Shown one piece after another: positions 1 through 6,440 of a stretch of DNA of 8,511 nt (positions are counted from its first letter, which is position 1; each line of letters opens with the position of its first letter). The notes under the pieces are model-generated. The model had not been told where the DNA came from and searched no databases. It was given only the letters and a program-made list of their open reading frames with translations. The DNA is from a candidate division Zixibacteria bacterium RBG_16_43_9 (GTDB taxonomy: Bacteria > Zixibacteria > MSB-5A5 > RBG-16-43-9): NCBI GenBank assembly GCA_001775355.1, contig MEWM01000041.1, positions 1 through 8,511 of the forward strand. Direction: 5' to 3'. Position numbers and translations under genes: made by a program.

Positions 1-1
1 C

Positions 2-199
2 GTAAACATTCATCTGACAGCCGAAGGTGATTATATGGAATTTGTTGTTCATATTCTACTACTGAAGATTAAAAGCGAGATTCTTCTCCCCTACGGGGAT
101 CAGAATGACAACTTGCCGCGTGTCATACTGAGCGTTAGCGAAGTATCTCCTCTGCTCCCGCTGGATGTTATCATCCAGCGGTGGGATATAAATTGGTAG
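2..199 (+). CDS. 3' end of an open frame entering from the left edge (possibly truncated)
   Basis: Frame 2 is open from the window edge to a TAG at 197-199, about 65 codons, with no start inside the window. Only the first 25 residues or so (NIHLTAEGDYMEF then VVHILLLKIKS) lie outside repeat DNA. From position 77 the frame reads through the REP-like pair and the 158-181 hairpin and stops inside the next palindrome, so the tail is translated repeat. The stretch EF..V...LL.IKS followed by ILLP recalls the conserved IKSRMLLP segment of ScpA (segregation and condensation protein A). However, ILLP is encoded by the repeat itself, so the likeness may be accidental. If it were ScpA, the C-terminal half would be missing. 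It could equally be the end of another protein whose stop was overrun by repeat insertion. It converges on dnaJ with a 30-bp gap. Confidence is low. Confidence 0.3.
   Translation, partial: VNIHLTAEGDYMEFVVHILLLKIKSEILLPYGDQNDNLPRVILSVSEVSPLLPLDVIIQRWDINW
77..149. repeat. REP-like inverted pair, heads facing inward (units A and B)
   Basis: Two related imperfect palindromes lie in opposite orientation. Unit A is at 77-110 (minus orientation) and unit B at 121-149 (plus), 10 bp apart. Read from its TGTC foot, each unit is TGTC, a 5-bp outer stem, GA opposite GA, an inner stem, a short loop, and back. Unit A has outer stem ATTCT/AGAAT, inner stem TCCCC/GGGGA and loop GTA. Unit B has outer stem ATACT/AGTAT, inner stem GC/GC and loop GTTA. 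The TGTC feet face each other. The layout resembles REP/REPIN elements mobilised by RAYT-type Y1 transposases, but no transposase is visible here. The pair sits just downstream of dnaJ. Confidence 0.75.
158..181. repeat. 10-bp perfect hairpin
   Basis: CCGCTGGATG (158-167) and CATCCAGCGG (172-181) form a perfect 10-bp stem with a TTAT loop. It lies between the REP-like pair and the next palindrome, downstream of dnaJ. There is no U-tract on either strand, so it is more likely another short palindromic repeat than an intrinsic terminator. It could still block 3' exonucleases on the dnaJ transcript. Confidence 0.6.
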
Positions 200-227
200 G
201 TCGGGTGGCTTGCGCAACCCGACCTAC
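196..227. repeat. 11-bp inverted repeat directly after the dnaJ stop
   Basis: GTAGGTCGGGT (196-206) pairs perfectly with ACCCGACCTAC (217-227). One G/A mismatch and two more G-C pairs continue inside, leaving a TTGC loop. It begins two bases past the dnaJ stop codon. Read on the minus strand, it is followed by CAATTTATA rather than a run of T, so it is at best a weak terminator for dnaJ. Its clean symmetry and GC-rich arms suggest a dispersed intergenic repeat. Confidence 0.6.
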
Positions 228-229
228 TC

Positions 230-1396
230 CTAAAACCCCAGCGTATTCCTCTGCCTCTCAAAAAAATCCTTATCCCCTTTTGGAGGTTTAATCCCGGATT
301 TCTCGGCAAGCTCTTTTAGTAATCTTTTTTCTTCTGAGGAAAGAGAAGAAGGTATCCAGACCAAAACCCTGACAATCTGGTCTCCTTTACCATAAGAATG
401 AAGATGCGGAATACCTTTACCTCTCAGCCGGAAAAGCTTGCCAGATTGAGTCCCGGCAGGTATCTTCAAATTCACCTTACCCTCTAAAGTAGGAACCTCA
501 ACTTCAGTTCCTAATGCCACCTGGGGAAAGCTTACTGCCAGCTCATAAATTAAATCATCCTCGTGCCTGATAAAATATGGATGTTCCTCCTCTTCTATGA
601 AAACCAAAACGTCTCCTGCCGGACCTCCTCTTTTGCCATAATTACCCGCGCCCCGCAGAGGAATATAATTTCCAGTATTCACTCCTGCTGGCACTTTTAC
701 GTTTATGGTGCTTTCTCCTCTTACTCTTCCCTCTCCTCCGCAAACCGGACAGGCTTTTTCGATAACTTCACCTGAGCCTCCGCAGAGATTACAGGTAGTA
801 ACTATAATCGACTGACCAAAGAAAGAGCGGGACACTTTTCTAACTTCTCCCGTGCCGTGGCAGGTAGGACAGGTTCTTTTGGATGTTCCTCTCTCTGCTC
901 CTGTCCCTTCACAGGCTGAACATCTGACCTGCCTTTTCAGTTTGATCGTTTTCTCCACTCCAGTGGCTATCTCCTCTAAACTTAATCTGAGTTTTATCTG
1001 TAAATCCTCGCCCTTTGACGGCCCTCGTCTGGCTCTGGTAGCCCTTCTCTCTCCGAAAATATCAAAATCCTCAAACCCGCCCCCTCCAAAATCCCGCATA
1101 AAAGTTCTCAAGGCATCACCTAAATCGAAAGTGCCAAAGTCAAATCCCTGGAAACCTTCACCTGCGCCGGCACCGACACCCACATGCCCGAACTGGTCGT
1201 ATTTGCTCTTCTTATCCGGATCCTTCAGCACCTCGTAAGCCTCAGTCGCCTCTTTGAATTTTTCTTCCGCTTCTTTATTGCCGGGATTTCTGTCCGGATG
1301 ATATTGCAGAGCTAACTTCCTGTAGGCTTTCTTTATGTCTTCTTCGGTGGCATTTTTATCCACCCCTAAAACCTCGTAATAGTCTCTTTTTGCCAT
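230..1396 (-). CDS. dnaJ: Chaperone protein DnaJ (type I Hsp40)
   Basis: DnaJ is the cytoplasmic co-chaperone that binds unfolded protein, delivers it to DnaK and stimulates DnaK ATP hydrolysis. All type I parts are present in 388 residues (E. coli DnaJ has 376). The J domain is at about 1-70 with the DnaK-contacting HPD at 33-35. A Gly/Phe-rich linker follows at about 71-120, including FDIFG. The zinc region has four complete repeats: CSACEGTG (159), CPTCHGTG (176), CNLCGGSG (202) and CPVCGGEG (216). The two C-terminal beta domains span about 225-350. The start is the standard [11 protein letters not shown]; the Shine-Dalgarno is weak (AAGAA close to the ATG). It is monocistronic here: dnaK lies 5.1 kb away on the same strand, and a sigma70-like promoter sits 41 bp upstream. 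Repeats flank the gene on both sides. The identification is secure. Confidence 0.98.
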   Translation of the reverse strand: MAKRDYYEVLGVDKNATEEDIKKAYRKLALQYHPDRNPGNKEAEEKFKEATEAYEVLKDPDKKSKYDQFGHVGVGAGAGEGFQGFDFGTFDLGDALRTFMRDFGGGGFEDFDIFGERRATRARRGPSKGEDLQIKLRLSLEEIATGVEKTIKLKRQVRCSACEGTGAERGTSKRTCPTCHGTGEVRKVSRSFFGQSIIVTTCNLCGGSGEVIEKACPVCGGEGRVRGESTINVKVPAGVNTGNYIPLRGAGNYGKRGGPAGDVLVFIEEEEHPYFIRHEDDLIYELAVSFPQVALGTEVEVPTLEGKVNLKIPAGTQSGKLFRLRGKGIPHLHSYGKGDQIVRVLVWIPSSLSSEEKRLLKELAEKSGIKPPKGDKDFFERQRNTLGF

Positions 1397-1436
1397 ATTC
1401 TTATATCAATTTACGCTAATATCCTTTGAAGACTCT

Positions 1437-1464
1437 AATATATATTTAATCTTCCGACTGTCAA
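1437..1464 (-). promoter_or_regulatory. sigma70-like promoter for dnaJ
   Basis: On the minus strand there is a perfect TTGACA (1459-1464), a 16-bp spacer and TATATT (1437-1442, 5 of 6 consensus bases). A start about 7 bases on would give a leader of roughly 33 nt before the dnaJ ATG. No CIRCE inverted repeat or sigma32-type boxes are seen, so dnaJ appears to have a housekeeping promoter. Function is inferred from sequence only. Confidence 0.55.
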
Positions 1465-1521
1465 CTATTAAGCTTCCGAATCTATACGTTAAAGATAAAT
1501 TGTATCCAAGGGTTTGATGGG

Positions 1522-1598
1522 TGTCATGCTGAGTCCATAGGACGAAGCATCTAAAAAGAAATGGGATTCTTCGTCCCCTGCGGGGACTCAGAATGACA
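1522..1598. repeat. REP-like inverted pair, heads facing outward (units C and D)
   Basis: This is the same family as 77-149 but with the opposite arrangement: the TGTC feet are at the outer ends. Unit C (1522-1552, plus) has outer stem ATGCT/AGCAT, GA/GA mismatch, inner stem GTCC/GGAC and loop ATA. Unit D (1565-1598, minus) has outer stem ATTCT/AGAAT, GA/GA, inner stem GTCCCC/GGGGAC and loop GCA. Twelve bp separate them. The pair lies between the end of the ligase-like gene and the dnaJ promoter. The rest of the 1397-1650 gap holds that promoter and a GC-rich stretch at about 1618-1648 with no clear stem. Confidence 0.75.
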
Positions 1599-1650
1599 AT
1601 ACAATGTAAGCGCACGGTCCTGCCTTTGGTGGGATGCCCTTACCCTGCTT

Positions 1651-3966
1651 TTATTTTATCTCTATCTCTTGTTTAATCCCTTTCAGTGCGTTAGAGACAA
1701 TCTCTAAATCTCTCTGAAATTTTTCATTCTCCGGACTTTTCTCGACCGCTTTTTTGATGAATACTTGAGCCTTTGAATATTCCCCTTTCCTGAAATATAC
1801 CCATCCCTGAGTATCGTAAATGATCTCCGGGTGAGATGGTTTCAAAGACAGAGCTTTCTCACAGAAGACCAATGCCCGGTTGAGGCTTTGGTTCTTCTTG
1901 ACCATCTCCCAGGCAGATCTCTGGAGCAAATCAGCTATTTTATCCTTCTGGGTTGAGTCAGGTCCCCAGGCTATAATCGAATCTATCTTTATCATTGCTT
2001 CATCCGGTCTATTTAATCTGAGACAGGCAGTAGCTAAAAGTAATTCGAGAGAACCCCTTTCCTCTCTTTTAATATTTGATATTTTCAATACCTTTTCCCC
2101 TTTTTCCATCACCCGATCATATTTTCCTCGAAGCAAGTCAAGTTGAATTGAATTGATTCGGGATGTGACATAGGAAGAGTCTATCTCTGCACTTTTTTGA
2201 AACTCTTTCCCTGCCAGATCAAATTTTTCCTGGCTGGCATATACCTCACCTAAAAAATTATGATTCATACCCGAACCATTCATCTTGACGGCTTTTTTAT
2301 ACTCTTCTTCTGCCAGCCCAAATCTTCCGCTCCCGTTAAAAAGTAACCCTTTCCATTCGTGTATGTTTCCGTAATCCGGAGCAAGGTTTTGGAGCTTGGC
2401 GAACCAGTTTTCTGATTCAGAATATCTCTGCAGTTCCAAGTTCAGACAGCCAAGCAAAAATATCGCCTCTAAACAATGAGGATTCTTATTATATGCCTGT
2501 TCAAGCTCTGGAAGAGCTTTTATTTTATTCTGGGAATCGATATAACTTTGAGCCCGGGCTAAATATATGTTGGCTGAATACCCCTTGATCTGCCAGATAC
2601 CGAAGAGTGCTGTAAAAGTTGCAATTAAAACATAAAGTATGACTTTCAATCCATCAGGTAACTTTTTTGGTGACAAGGAGTTCAACTCGTCTCTCCCGGA
2701 TTTCTCAGAATATGAGATCAAAGCCATTAATAAAGAAATAGATACCCAGAAGAAGAAATCTGGTCCAGTCCACCTCAAGCTGACGCAAACCATGCCCTGT
2801 ACCAAACCCGCGCTTATTCCGCTGAGAAGTCCCGTAGCTATAATTCTTTGTTTAAGCTCAGCTTTTGAGTAGATGAACTTGAAAGCATAATAAAAAACTC
2901 CTGAGACTATCCAGAAAAAAAGTACTAATCCGATTATACCCGACTCTGACCAGATTTCCAGATATTCATTTTCTGAATGCAGAAGATTTCCTATGGGTAC
3001 AAGTTTGTAAAAATCCGGAACAGCATATTGAGGAAAATAAATCTGGAAAGTTCCCAGCCCTGTCCCAAAAAAGAAATTGTGACGGATAAGATTTAGAGTA
3101 GACTCCCAGACCTTCAAGCGGTAAAACATACTCCCCTCTCCTGGAGTGGTCTCGGCGAATCTTTTTGTGATGTTTTCGGAACCTGAGTCAAGGAAAATAA
3201 AAACGACGAGTACAACAACAACTAACAACCCCAAGAAAGCCAGGGACCTTCTTCTTTCGATAAAAGCCTGTAACCTTCCAAAAATGATTATCCCACCCAT
3301 AAATAGAAAAGATAAAATCGAGGCTGCTATCGCTCCCCTGCTTCTGGTAAGAAGTAAACCCACAAATCCTAAAAGAAATATGGCAAGATAAATCAACTTC
3401 TTTCTGTTTGCAGAGCTCAAGTAGGATACTGCTGTTAAGGGCAGGGTGATAGCTAAAAAGCTTCCCAGGAAATTAGGATTGCCAAACGTGGAAGTAATTC
3501 TACTGGGGAAGGCTGGTATCCACGCGGTAAAAGAGATTCCCAATACTTGTAGTAACCCAATCAGCGAGACTAAGCTTGTTGACACAATCACAGTTTTCAC
3601 TAATAACGAGACTCTCTTGAAATCTGAAACCAGGTTGACAACAAGAAGATATAGCAGAAAAAAGGAGATGACCCTCAGGAATCCGGAAAAAGAAGCATAT
3701 TTATACTGACTAAAAAGCAAGGACAAAAGTAAATATCCGCAGAAAATAATAACTGGATATTTTAGCGGAAATCTGATTTGCCATCTTTTAAATAAAAAGA
3801 GACGAAGAATGAAAAGGAGAAATAAACACAAAATAAAAGTTTGAAAAAAAACTGTTTTTAGAATGAAGTAGTGGCTCTGATTATAAGGAGAACCGATCAG
3901 GGCAACCCCGATAATCGGAAGGGAAAGAAACAGGATGGAACCATTACTCTTGAAAAAATTTCTCAT
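1651..3966 (-). CDS. O-antigen ligase/polymerase-like (Wzy_C) membrane protein with C-terminal TPRs
   Basis: This 771-residue inner-membrane protein has two halves. Residues about 10-460 form 10-12 hydrophobic segments with features of the Wzy/WaaL/PglL ligase superfamily. These are FGNPNFLGSF (161-170), TRSRG (207-211) after a membrane segment, and a large loop with YRLKVWES (282-289), GTGLGTF (301-307) and HSENEYLEIWSESG (330-343), matching the conserved H.. .YL...E.G motif. Residues about 465-760 carry tetratricopeptide repeats, for example around 531-564, 568-597 and 714-747. The family transfers or polymerises lipid-linked glycans in the periplasm; the TPR half may bind a protein acceptor or partner. 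The substrate cannot be read from sequence, and protein O-glycosylation is possible as well as LPS synthesis. An in-frame TAG closely precedes the ATG, which fixes the start even though no good Shine-Dalgarno is seen. No glycosyltransferase neighbours are present. Confidence 0.85.
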   Translation of the reverse strand: MRNFFKSNGSILFLSLPIIGVALIGSPYNQSHYFILKTVFFQTFILCLFLLFILRLFLFKRWQIRFPLKYPVIIFCGYLLLSLLFSQYKYASFSGFLRVISFFLLYLLVVNLVSDFKRVSLLVKTVIVSTSLVSLIGLLQVLGISFTAWIPAFPSRITSTFGNPNFLGSFLAITLPLTAVSYLSSANRKKLIYLAIFLLGFVGLLLTRSRGAIAASILSFLFMGGIIIFGRLQAFIERRRSLAFLGLLVVVVLVVFIFLDSGSENITKRFAETTPGEGSMFYRLKVWESTLNLIRHNFFFGTGLGTFQIYFPQYAVPDFYKLVPIGNLLHSENEYLEIWSESGIIGLVLFFWIVSGVFYYAFKFIYSKAELKQRIIATGLLSGISAGLVQGMVCVSLRWTGPDFFFWVSISLLMALISYSEKSGRDELNSLSPKKLPDGLKVILYVLIATFTALFGIWQIKGYSANIYLARAQSYIDSQNKIKALPELEQAYNKNPHCLEAIFLLGCLNLELQRYSESENWFAKLQNLAPDYGNIHEWKGLLFNGSGRFGLAEEEYKKAVKMNGSGMNHNFLGEVYASQEKFDLAGKEFQKSAEIDSSYVTSRINSIQLDLLRGKYDRVMEKGEKVLKISNIKREERGSLELLLATACLRLNRPDEAMIKIDSIIAWGPDSTQKDKIADLLQRSAWEMVKKNQSLNRALVFCEKALSLKPSHPEIIYDTQGWVYFRKGEYSKAQVFIKKAVEKSPENEKFQRDLEIVSNALKGIKQEIEIK

Positions 3967-4022
3967 CAGTAAAAAGATAAATAAACCCTACCTTTAAATC
4001 CACTGAAAATTCCTCTTTCGAC

Positions 4023-4124
4023 TCATGGAAAACCTTTAGCTAACTCTTCCTTGCCATCAGGGATTACCACCCCTTTGTAGCCTTCAGCCGAAACATCTTT
4101 AAGCCCGTAGTAATATGATAAACT
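4023..4124 (-). pseudogene. Possible remnant of a protein gene C-terminus
   Basis: On the minus strand, between a TAG (4125-4127) and a TGA (4023-4025), lies a 33-codon frame with protein-like content: GLKDVSAEGYKGVVIPDG followed by KEELAKGFP. It has no usable start codon before its middle. Upstream, a neighbouring frame reads QQDRVYHITTG into the same GLK, as if a frameshift near 4110 had broken a longer gene. I do not recognise the family. It lies 56 bp upstream of the ligase-like gene, in the same direction. Chance is a real alternative for so short a stretch. Confidence 0.25.
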
Positions 4125-4154
4125 CTATCCTGTTGCCCTTGTTTTGATTTTTTT

Positions 4155-4172
4155 TTGTGAAATCATTCACAA
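4155..4172. promoter_or_regulatory. CRP/FNR-family operator-like palindrome
   Basis: TTGTGAAATCATTCACAA contains TGTGA-N6-TCACA, the exact core symmetry of CRP-superfamily sites, with one extra matching base on each side. It ends 5 bp before the -35 box of the ACT gene promoter, with its centre near -48 relative to the predicted start. A further half-site-like ATTTGTG lies at 4192-4198, inside the promoter spacer, and mirrors CACAAAT at 4168-4174. A nine-T run (4148-4156) precedes it. The regulator is not in the window. Activation or repression cannot be decided from spacing alone. Confidence 0.5.
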
Positions 4173-4177
4173 ATTAT

Positions 4178-4205
4178 TTGACTTTAAACCGATTTGTGGT
4201 ATTTT
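4178..4205 (+). promoter_or_regulatory. sigma70-like promoter for the ACT protein gene
   Basis: TTGACT (4178-4183), a 16-bp spacer and TATTTT (4200-4205) form a plausible promoter. It would start transcription near 4212 and give a leader of about 50 nt. The ribosome binding site GGAGAGG (4252-4258) lies 5 nt before the ATG. The adjoining CRP-like palindrome makes this the best-organised regulatory region in the window. Confidence 0.45.
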
Positions 4206-4263
4206 GTTTTTGGGGAAATGGTTTTCTTTGATAAATAAGAATTCCTAAAATGGAGAGGTCTCT

Positions 4264-4728
4264 ATGGCTGAATTTCAAATTCAAAGTCTGAAGGATATAT
4301 CCAAGGTGACCCTGGTCTCTGTTCCGGACCTGCCTGGGATTGCTGCCAGGATTTTCGGCAGTTTGTGGTCACACGGGGTTAACGTGCAGTTGATAACCTC
4401 ATCCTCCAGCACCAGCGGGAAGGTTAACATCACATTCGTTCTGTCAAAGAAAGACCTCAAGTATGCGATGTTCGAACTGAAAAAGATCAGGGAAGATATC
4501 AAAGCCCAGGAGGTATCAATCGACCCGGAGGTGGCTTTGGTGACTGTTACCCATCCCCAGCTCTCCCAGACCCCGGGAATAGCAGGAAGAGCTTTTGATA
4601 TTTTAGCCTCTCATAATATCAACATTCAGGCTGTTTCGACTTCGATGACTTGTTTGCATTGCCTTATAGCCAAAAACCAGCTTGAGCTGGCAGCACAGGC
4701 ATTGCAGAAAGAATTTGGATTGATCTAA
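4264..4728 (+). CDS. Stand-alone tandem ACT-domain protein, aspartokinase regulatory-region type
   Basis: This 154-residue soluble protein consists of two ACT domains. ACT1 spans about 14-80, with VPDLPGIAARIFGSL then HGVNVQLI. ACT2 spans about 90-154, with QTPGIAGRAFDIL, HNININIQ-like NINIQAVSTS and a final LQKEFGLI. Order, spacing and motifs match the C-terminal effector-binding half of aspartokinase (LysC), where lysine or threonine binds at the ACT interface. No kinase domain exists upstream: the preceding 297 bp hold only a promoter region and an unrelated remnant. It therefore resembles a free beta subunit rather than an internal-start product of lysC. The usual STSEIKIS stretch is changed to STSMTCLHC (125-133), losing the Glu and Lys and gaining a C-x-x-C pair at 130/133, so the ligand or partner may differ. 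It could regulate an aspartokinase in trans or act as an unrelated amino-acid sensor. GGAGAGG supports the start. Confidence 0.8.
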   Translation: MAEFQIQSLKDISKVTLVSVPDLPGIAARIFGSLWSHGVNVQLITSSSSTSGKVNITFVLSKKDLKYAMFELKKIREDIKAQEVSIDPEVALVTVTHPQLSQTPGIAGRAFDILASHNINIQAVSTSMTCLHCLIAKNQLELAAQALQKEFGLI

Positions 4729-4750
4729 TTTTTTGAGATCCAGGTAATCT

Positions 4751-4817
4751 GTAGGGGCACGGCACAGTTCGACAGGCTCACTGCTCTGAGCGAAGCCGAA
4801 GAGCGCCGTGCCCCTAC
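4751..4817. repeat. Nested inverted repeat with an inner GA/GA hairpin (unit E)
   Basis: The outer arms GTAGGGGCACGGC (4751-4763) and GCCGTGCCCCTAC (4805-4817) are a perfect 13-bp inverted repeat. Inside, 4783-4804 folds as GCTCT/AGAGC around GA opposite GA, with a small GC core, the same plan as the REP-like units near dnaJ but with a different outer stem. GCTCA (4776-4780) and TGAGC (4787-4791) offer an alternative pairing. It lies 22 bp after the ACT gene stop. The bases after it (CTTTTCAGG) are too poor in T for a strong terminator. Confidence 0.65.
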
Positions 4818-5088
4818 CTTTTCAGGGTCGGAGATTTGTAGGGGATAGTTTTCCCTGCCCTGACTCATTAAATAGAATGTCGCACCCGGGACTTATCAGT
4901 TTTTGTTCTGACCGATTTGCAAGTCTTGAAATTTGGCAAATATATCCGATAATAAAAATATAATCTATTAAAATTTATAGAACTTCCTAAGGAGAATTTG
5001 ATCAGAATGCAGTGAAAGCTGAATTCTAATTACATCACAACAAAGCGTGAAAAGTTAGACATCTAATATCTAGCAAAAGGGTAGAAGC
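4818..5088. other. Intergenic stretch upstream of the CreD-like gene
   Basis: No protein gene is supported here. A diverged GTAGGGG...CCCTGCCC stretch (4838-4860) looks like a decayed relative of the preceding repeat. An AT-rich section (4915-4980) carries the candidate promoter at 4926-4953 and the palindrome ATTTGGCAAAT (4931-4941) within it. The remaining 130 bp or so would be a long 5' leader for the next gene. No stable leader structure was found by eye. Confidence 0.4.
4926..4953 (+). promoter_or_regulatory. Candidate promoter for the CreD-like gene
   Basis: TTGAAA (4926-4931), a 16-bp spacer and GATAAT (4948-4953) each match the consensus at 5 of 6 bases. The palindrome ATTTGGCAAAT (4931-4941) overlaps the -35 end and spacer and could be an operator. 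The predicted leader of about 130 nt is long, and the region is AT-rich, so chance matches are possible. Confidence 0.35.
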
Positions 5089-6345
5089 ATGAGTAAAAAA
5101 ATTGCTGCGATTGTTTTAATCTATATCTGTACTGCTGCAGCCTGGTTCATTTTGGGTTCTACAGTCTTATACCGGACAAATACCCAGGATGATAAACTTA
5201 AGGATGTTGTAGGTCAGCTATGGGGAACTACACAGGTCCAGAAAGCTCCATCCGTATTTTATGAAACTAAACTCGCTGTAGAGAATAAGCGAATAGAATC
5301 AGGTAAGACCGTTAGTGAAATCCAGACCCAAACTATCACCAACTATATCCCTCTCAAATCAAGCAAGATCGATGCCGCTCTGTTCTTACAGCATCGTAAA
5401 AAAGGGTTGCTCTGGTATCCGACCTACATCATTAAGTTTTCAGCTCTCTATACAGTACCTAACGATACTCCTGAACCTCGTGATATTTTCTTGGAATTTA
5501 CATTTCCTTCCGCAGGTGCGGTTTATGACGACTTTCGGTTTATAATCGGAGGCAAGAAGTTGGAGAATATTGAAACATCCAAGGGAACGATAAAACAGAC
5601 TATCAAACTTGCCCCAGGACAGAAGGAAACTGTTGAGATAGCTTATCAGTCACAGGGATTAGACCAATGGTGGTATGAATTTGGCGAAAATGTAAGCCAG
5701 GTCAGGGACTTTTTGCTCACCCTGAACACTGATTTTAAAGAAATCGATTTCCCCCAAAACAGTATTTCTCCCACTCAGCGGATACCCACCAAGGATGGGT
5801 GGGATTTAAAATGGCAGTACTCCAATCTGCTCACTGGGGTTAAGATTGGTATGGATTTACCCAATAAGCTAAATCCAGGACCATGGGTCAGTAAAGTTAC
5901 TTTCTCAGCACCGATTTCCCTCTTTCTGTTTTTCTTCTTGTTGATCATCTTTACGACGTTGCGAAAAATTGAAATTCATCCTATGAGTTATTTCTTCCTC
6001 GGAGCTGCATTTTTCGGTTTTCATCTCTTGCTTGCATATCTGGTAGATCATATCTCGATTCACCTTGCGTTTATTATCAGTTCCGCTGTTTCCATATTTT
6101 TAGTGGTGACTTATATGAGACTGGTAGTGGGAACCCGCTTTGCTCTTTTGGAAATTGGTGTATCCCAGCTGATTTACCAGGTCTTATTTTCCTACACTTT
6201 CTTCTTTGAGGGATTCACTGGCCTGGTCATCACAATTCTGTGTATTTTGACTTTGTTTGTCGTCATGCAGATGACGGGAAAAGTAGATTGGGATGCTGTT
6301 TTTCAGAAAAAAGCACTGCCTAAAGAATCACCCAAGTCGATTTAG
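5089..6345 (+). CDS. creD: CreD-family inner-membrane protein
   Basis: This 418-residue membrane protein has the CreD (PF06123) plan: one N-terminal transmembrane segment (about 5-27), a long periplasmic beta-rich region (about 28-268), then five membrane segments (about 271-290, 299-317, 323-344, 351-372, 376-395). The most telling stretch is the IEIHPMSYFFLGAAFFGFHL region (294-313), continuing to LAYLVDHISIHLAF. It matches the conserved HP-x-x-Y-x-L-x-G-x-A segment and the following S/D-E/D-H motif of CreD; the final GKVDWD (397-402) is also typical. E. coli CreD is slightly longer (about 450), belongs to the CreBC regulon and affects the envelope and colicin E2 tolerance; its biochemical role is unknown. 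Neither creB nor creC is in the window. AAAAGGG (5075-5081) lies 7 nt before the ATG. The gene converges on dnaK. The family is likely; the symbol assumes equivalence with E. coli creD. Confidence 0.75.
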   Translation: MSKKIAAIVLIYICTAAAWFILGSTVLYRTNTQDDKLKDVVGQLWGTTQVQKAPSVFYETKLAVENKRIESGKTVSEIQTQTITNYIPLKSSKIDAALFLQHRKKGLLWYPTYIIKFSALYTVPNDTPEPRDIFLEFTFPSAGAVYDDFRFIIGGKKLENIETSKGTIKQTIKLAPGQKETVEIAYQSQGLDQWWYEFGENVSQVRDFLLTLNTDFKEIDFPQNSISPTQRIPTKDGWDLKWQYSNLLTGVKIGMDLPNKLNPGPWVSKVTFSAPISLFLFFFLLIIFTTLRKIEIHPMSYFFLGAAFFGFHLLLAYLVDHISIHLAFIISSAVSIFLVVTYMRLVVGTRFALLEIGVSQLIYQVLFSYTFFFEGFTGLVITILCILTLFVVMQMTGKVDWDAVFQKKALPKESPKSI

Positions 6346-6440
6346 CACACGACCGCATAATTTGATTTCGCAATAGGTATTAACGAGTCTGAGTTTTGAG
6401 ACCTCAGCGAGTACTGTCGTAAAGGATGAAGTTAACGAAA

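Noticed and set aside
852..1238. Long open frame on the plus strand across dnaJ
   Set aside because: It is antisense to a secure gene, low in complexity (Pro/Ser/Lys) and has no family motif; it mirrors the codon pattern of dnaJ.
1406..1615. 69-codon minus-strand open frame between the ligase-like gene and dnaJ
   Set aside because: It consists mainly of translated REP-like units and overlaps the dnaJ promoter; no protein motif is seen.
4751..4817. Inverted repeat as terminator of the ACT gene
   Set aside because: The stem is strong, but the following plus-strand bases lack a T-run, and the nested structure fits a dispersed repeat better.
4989..5015. AAGGAG followed by a tiny frame (TTG or ATG, ending at TGA 5013-5015) in the leader of the CreD-like gene
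   Set aside because: It encodes only two to six residues with poor spacing, and no attenuator stem pair is visible.
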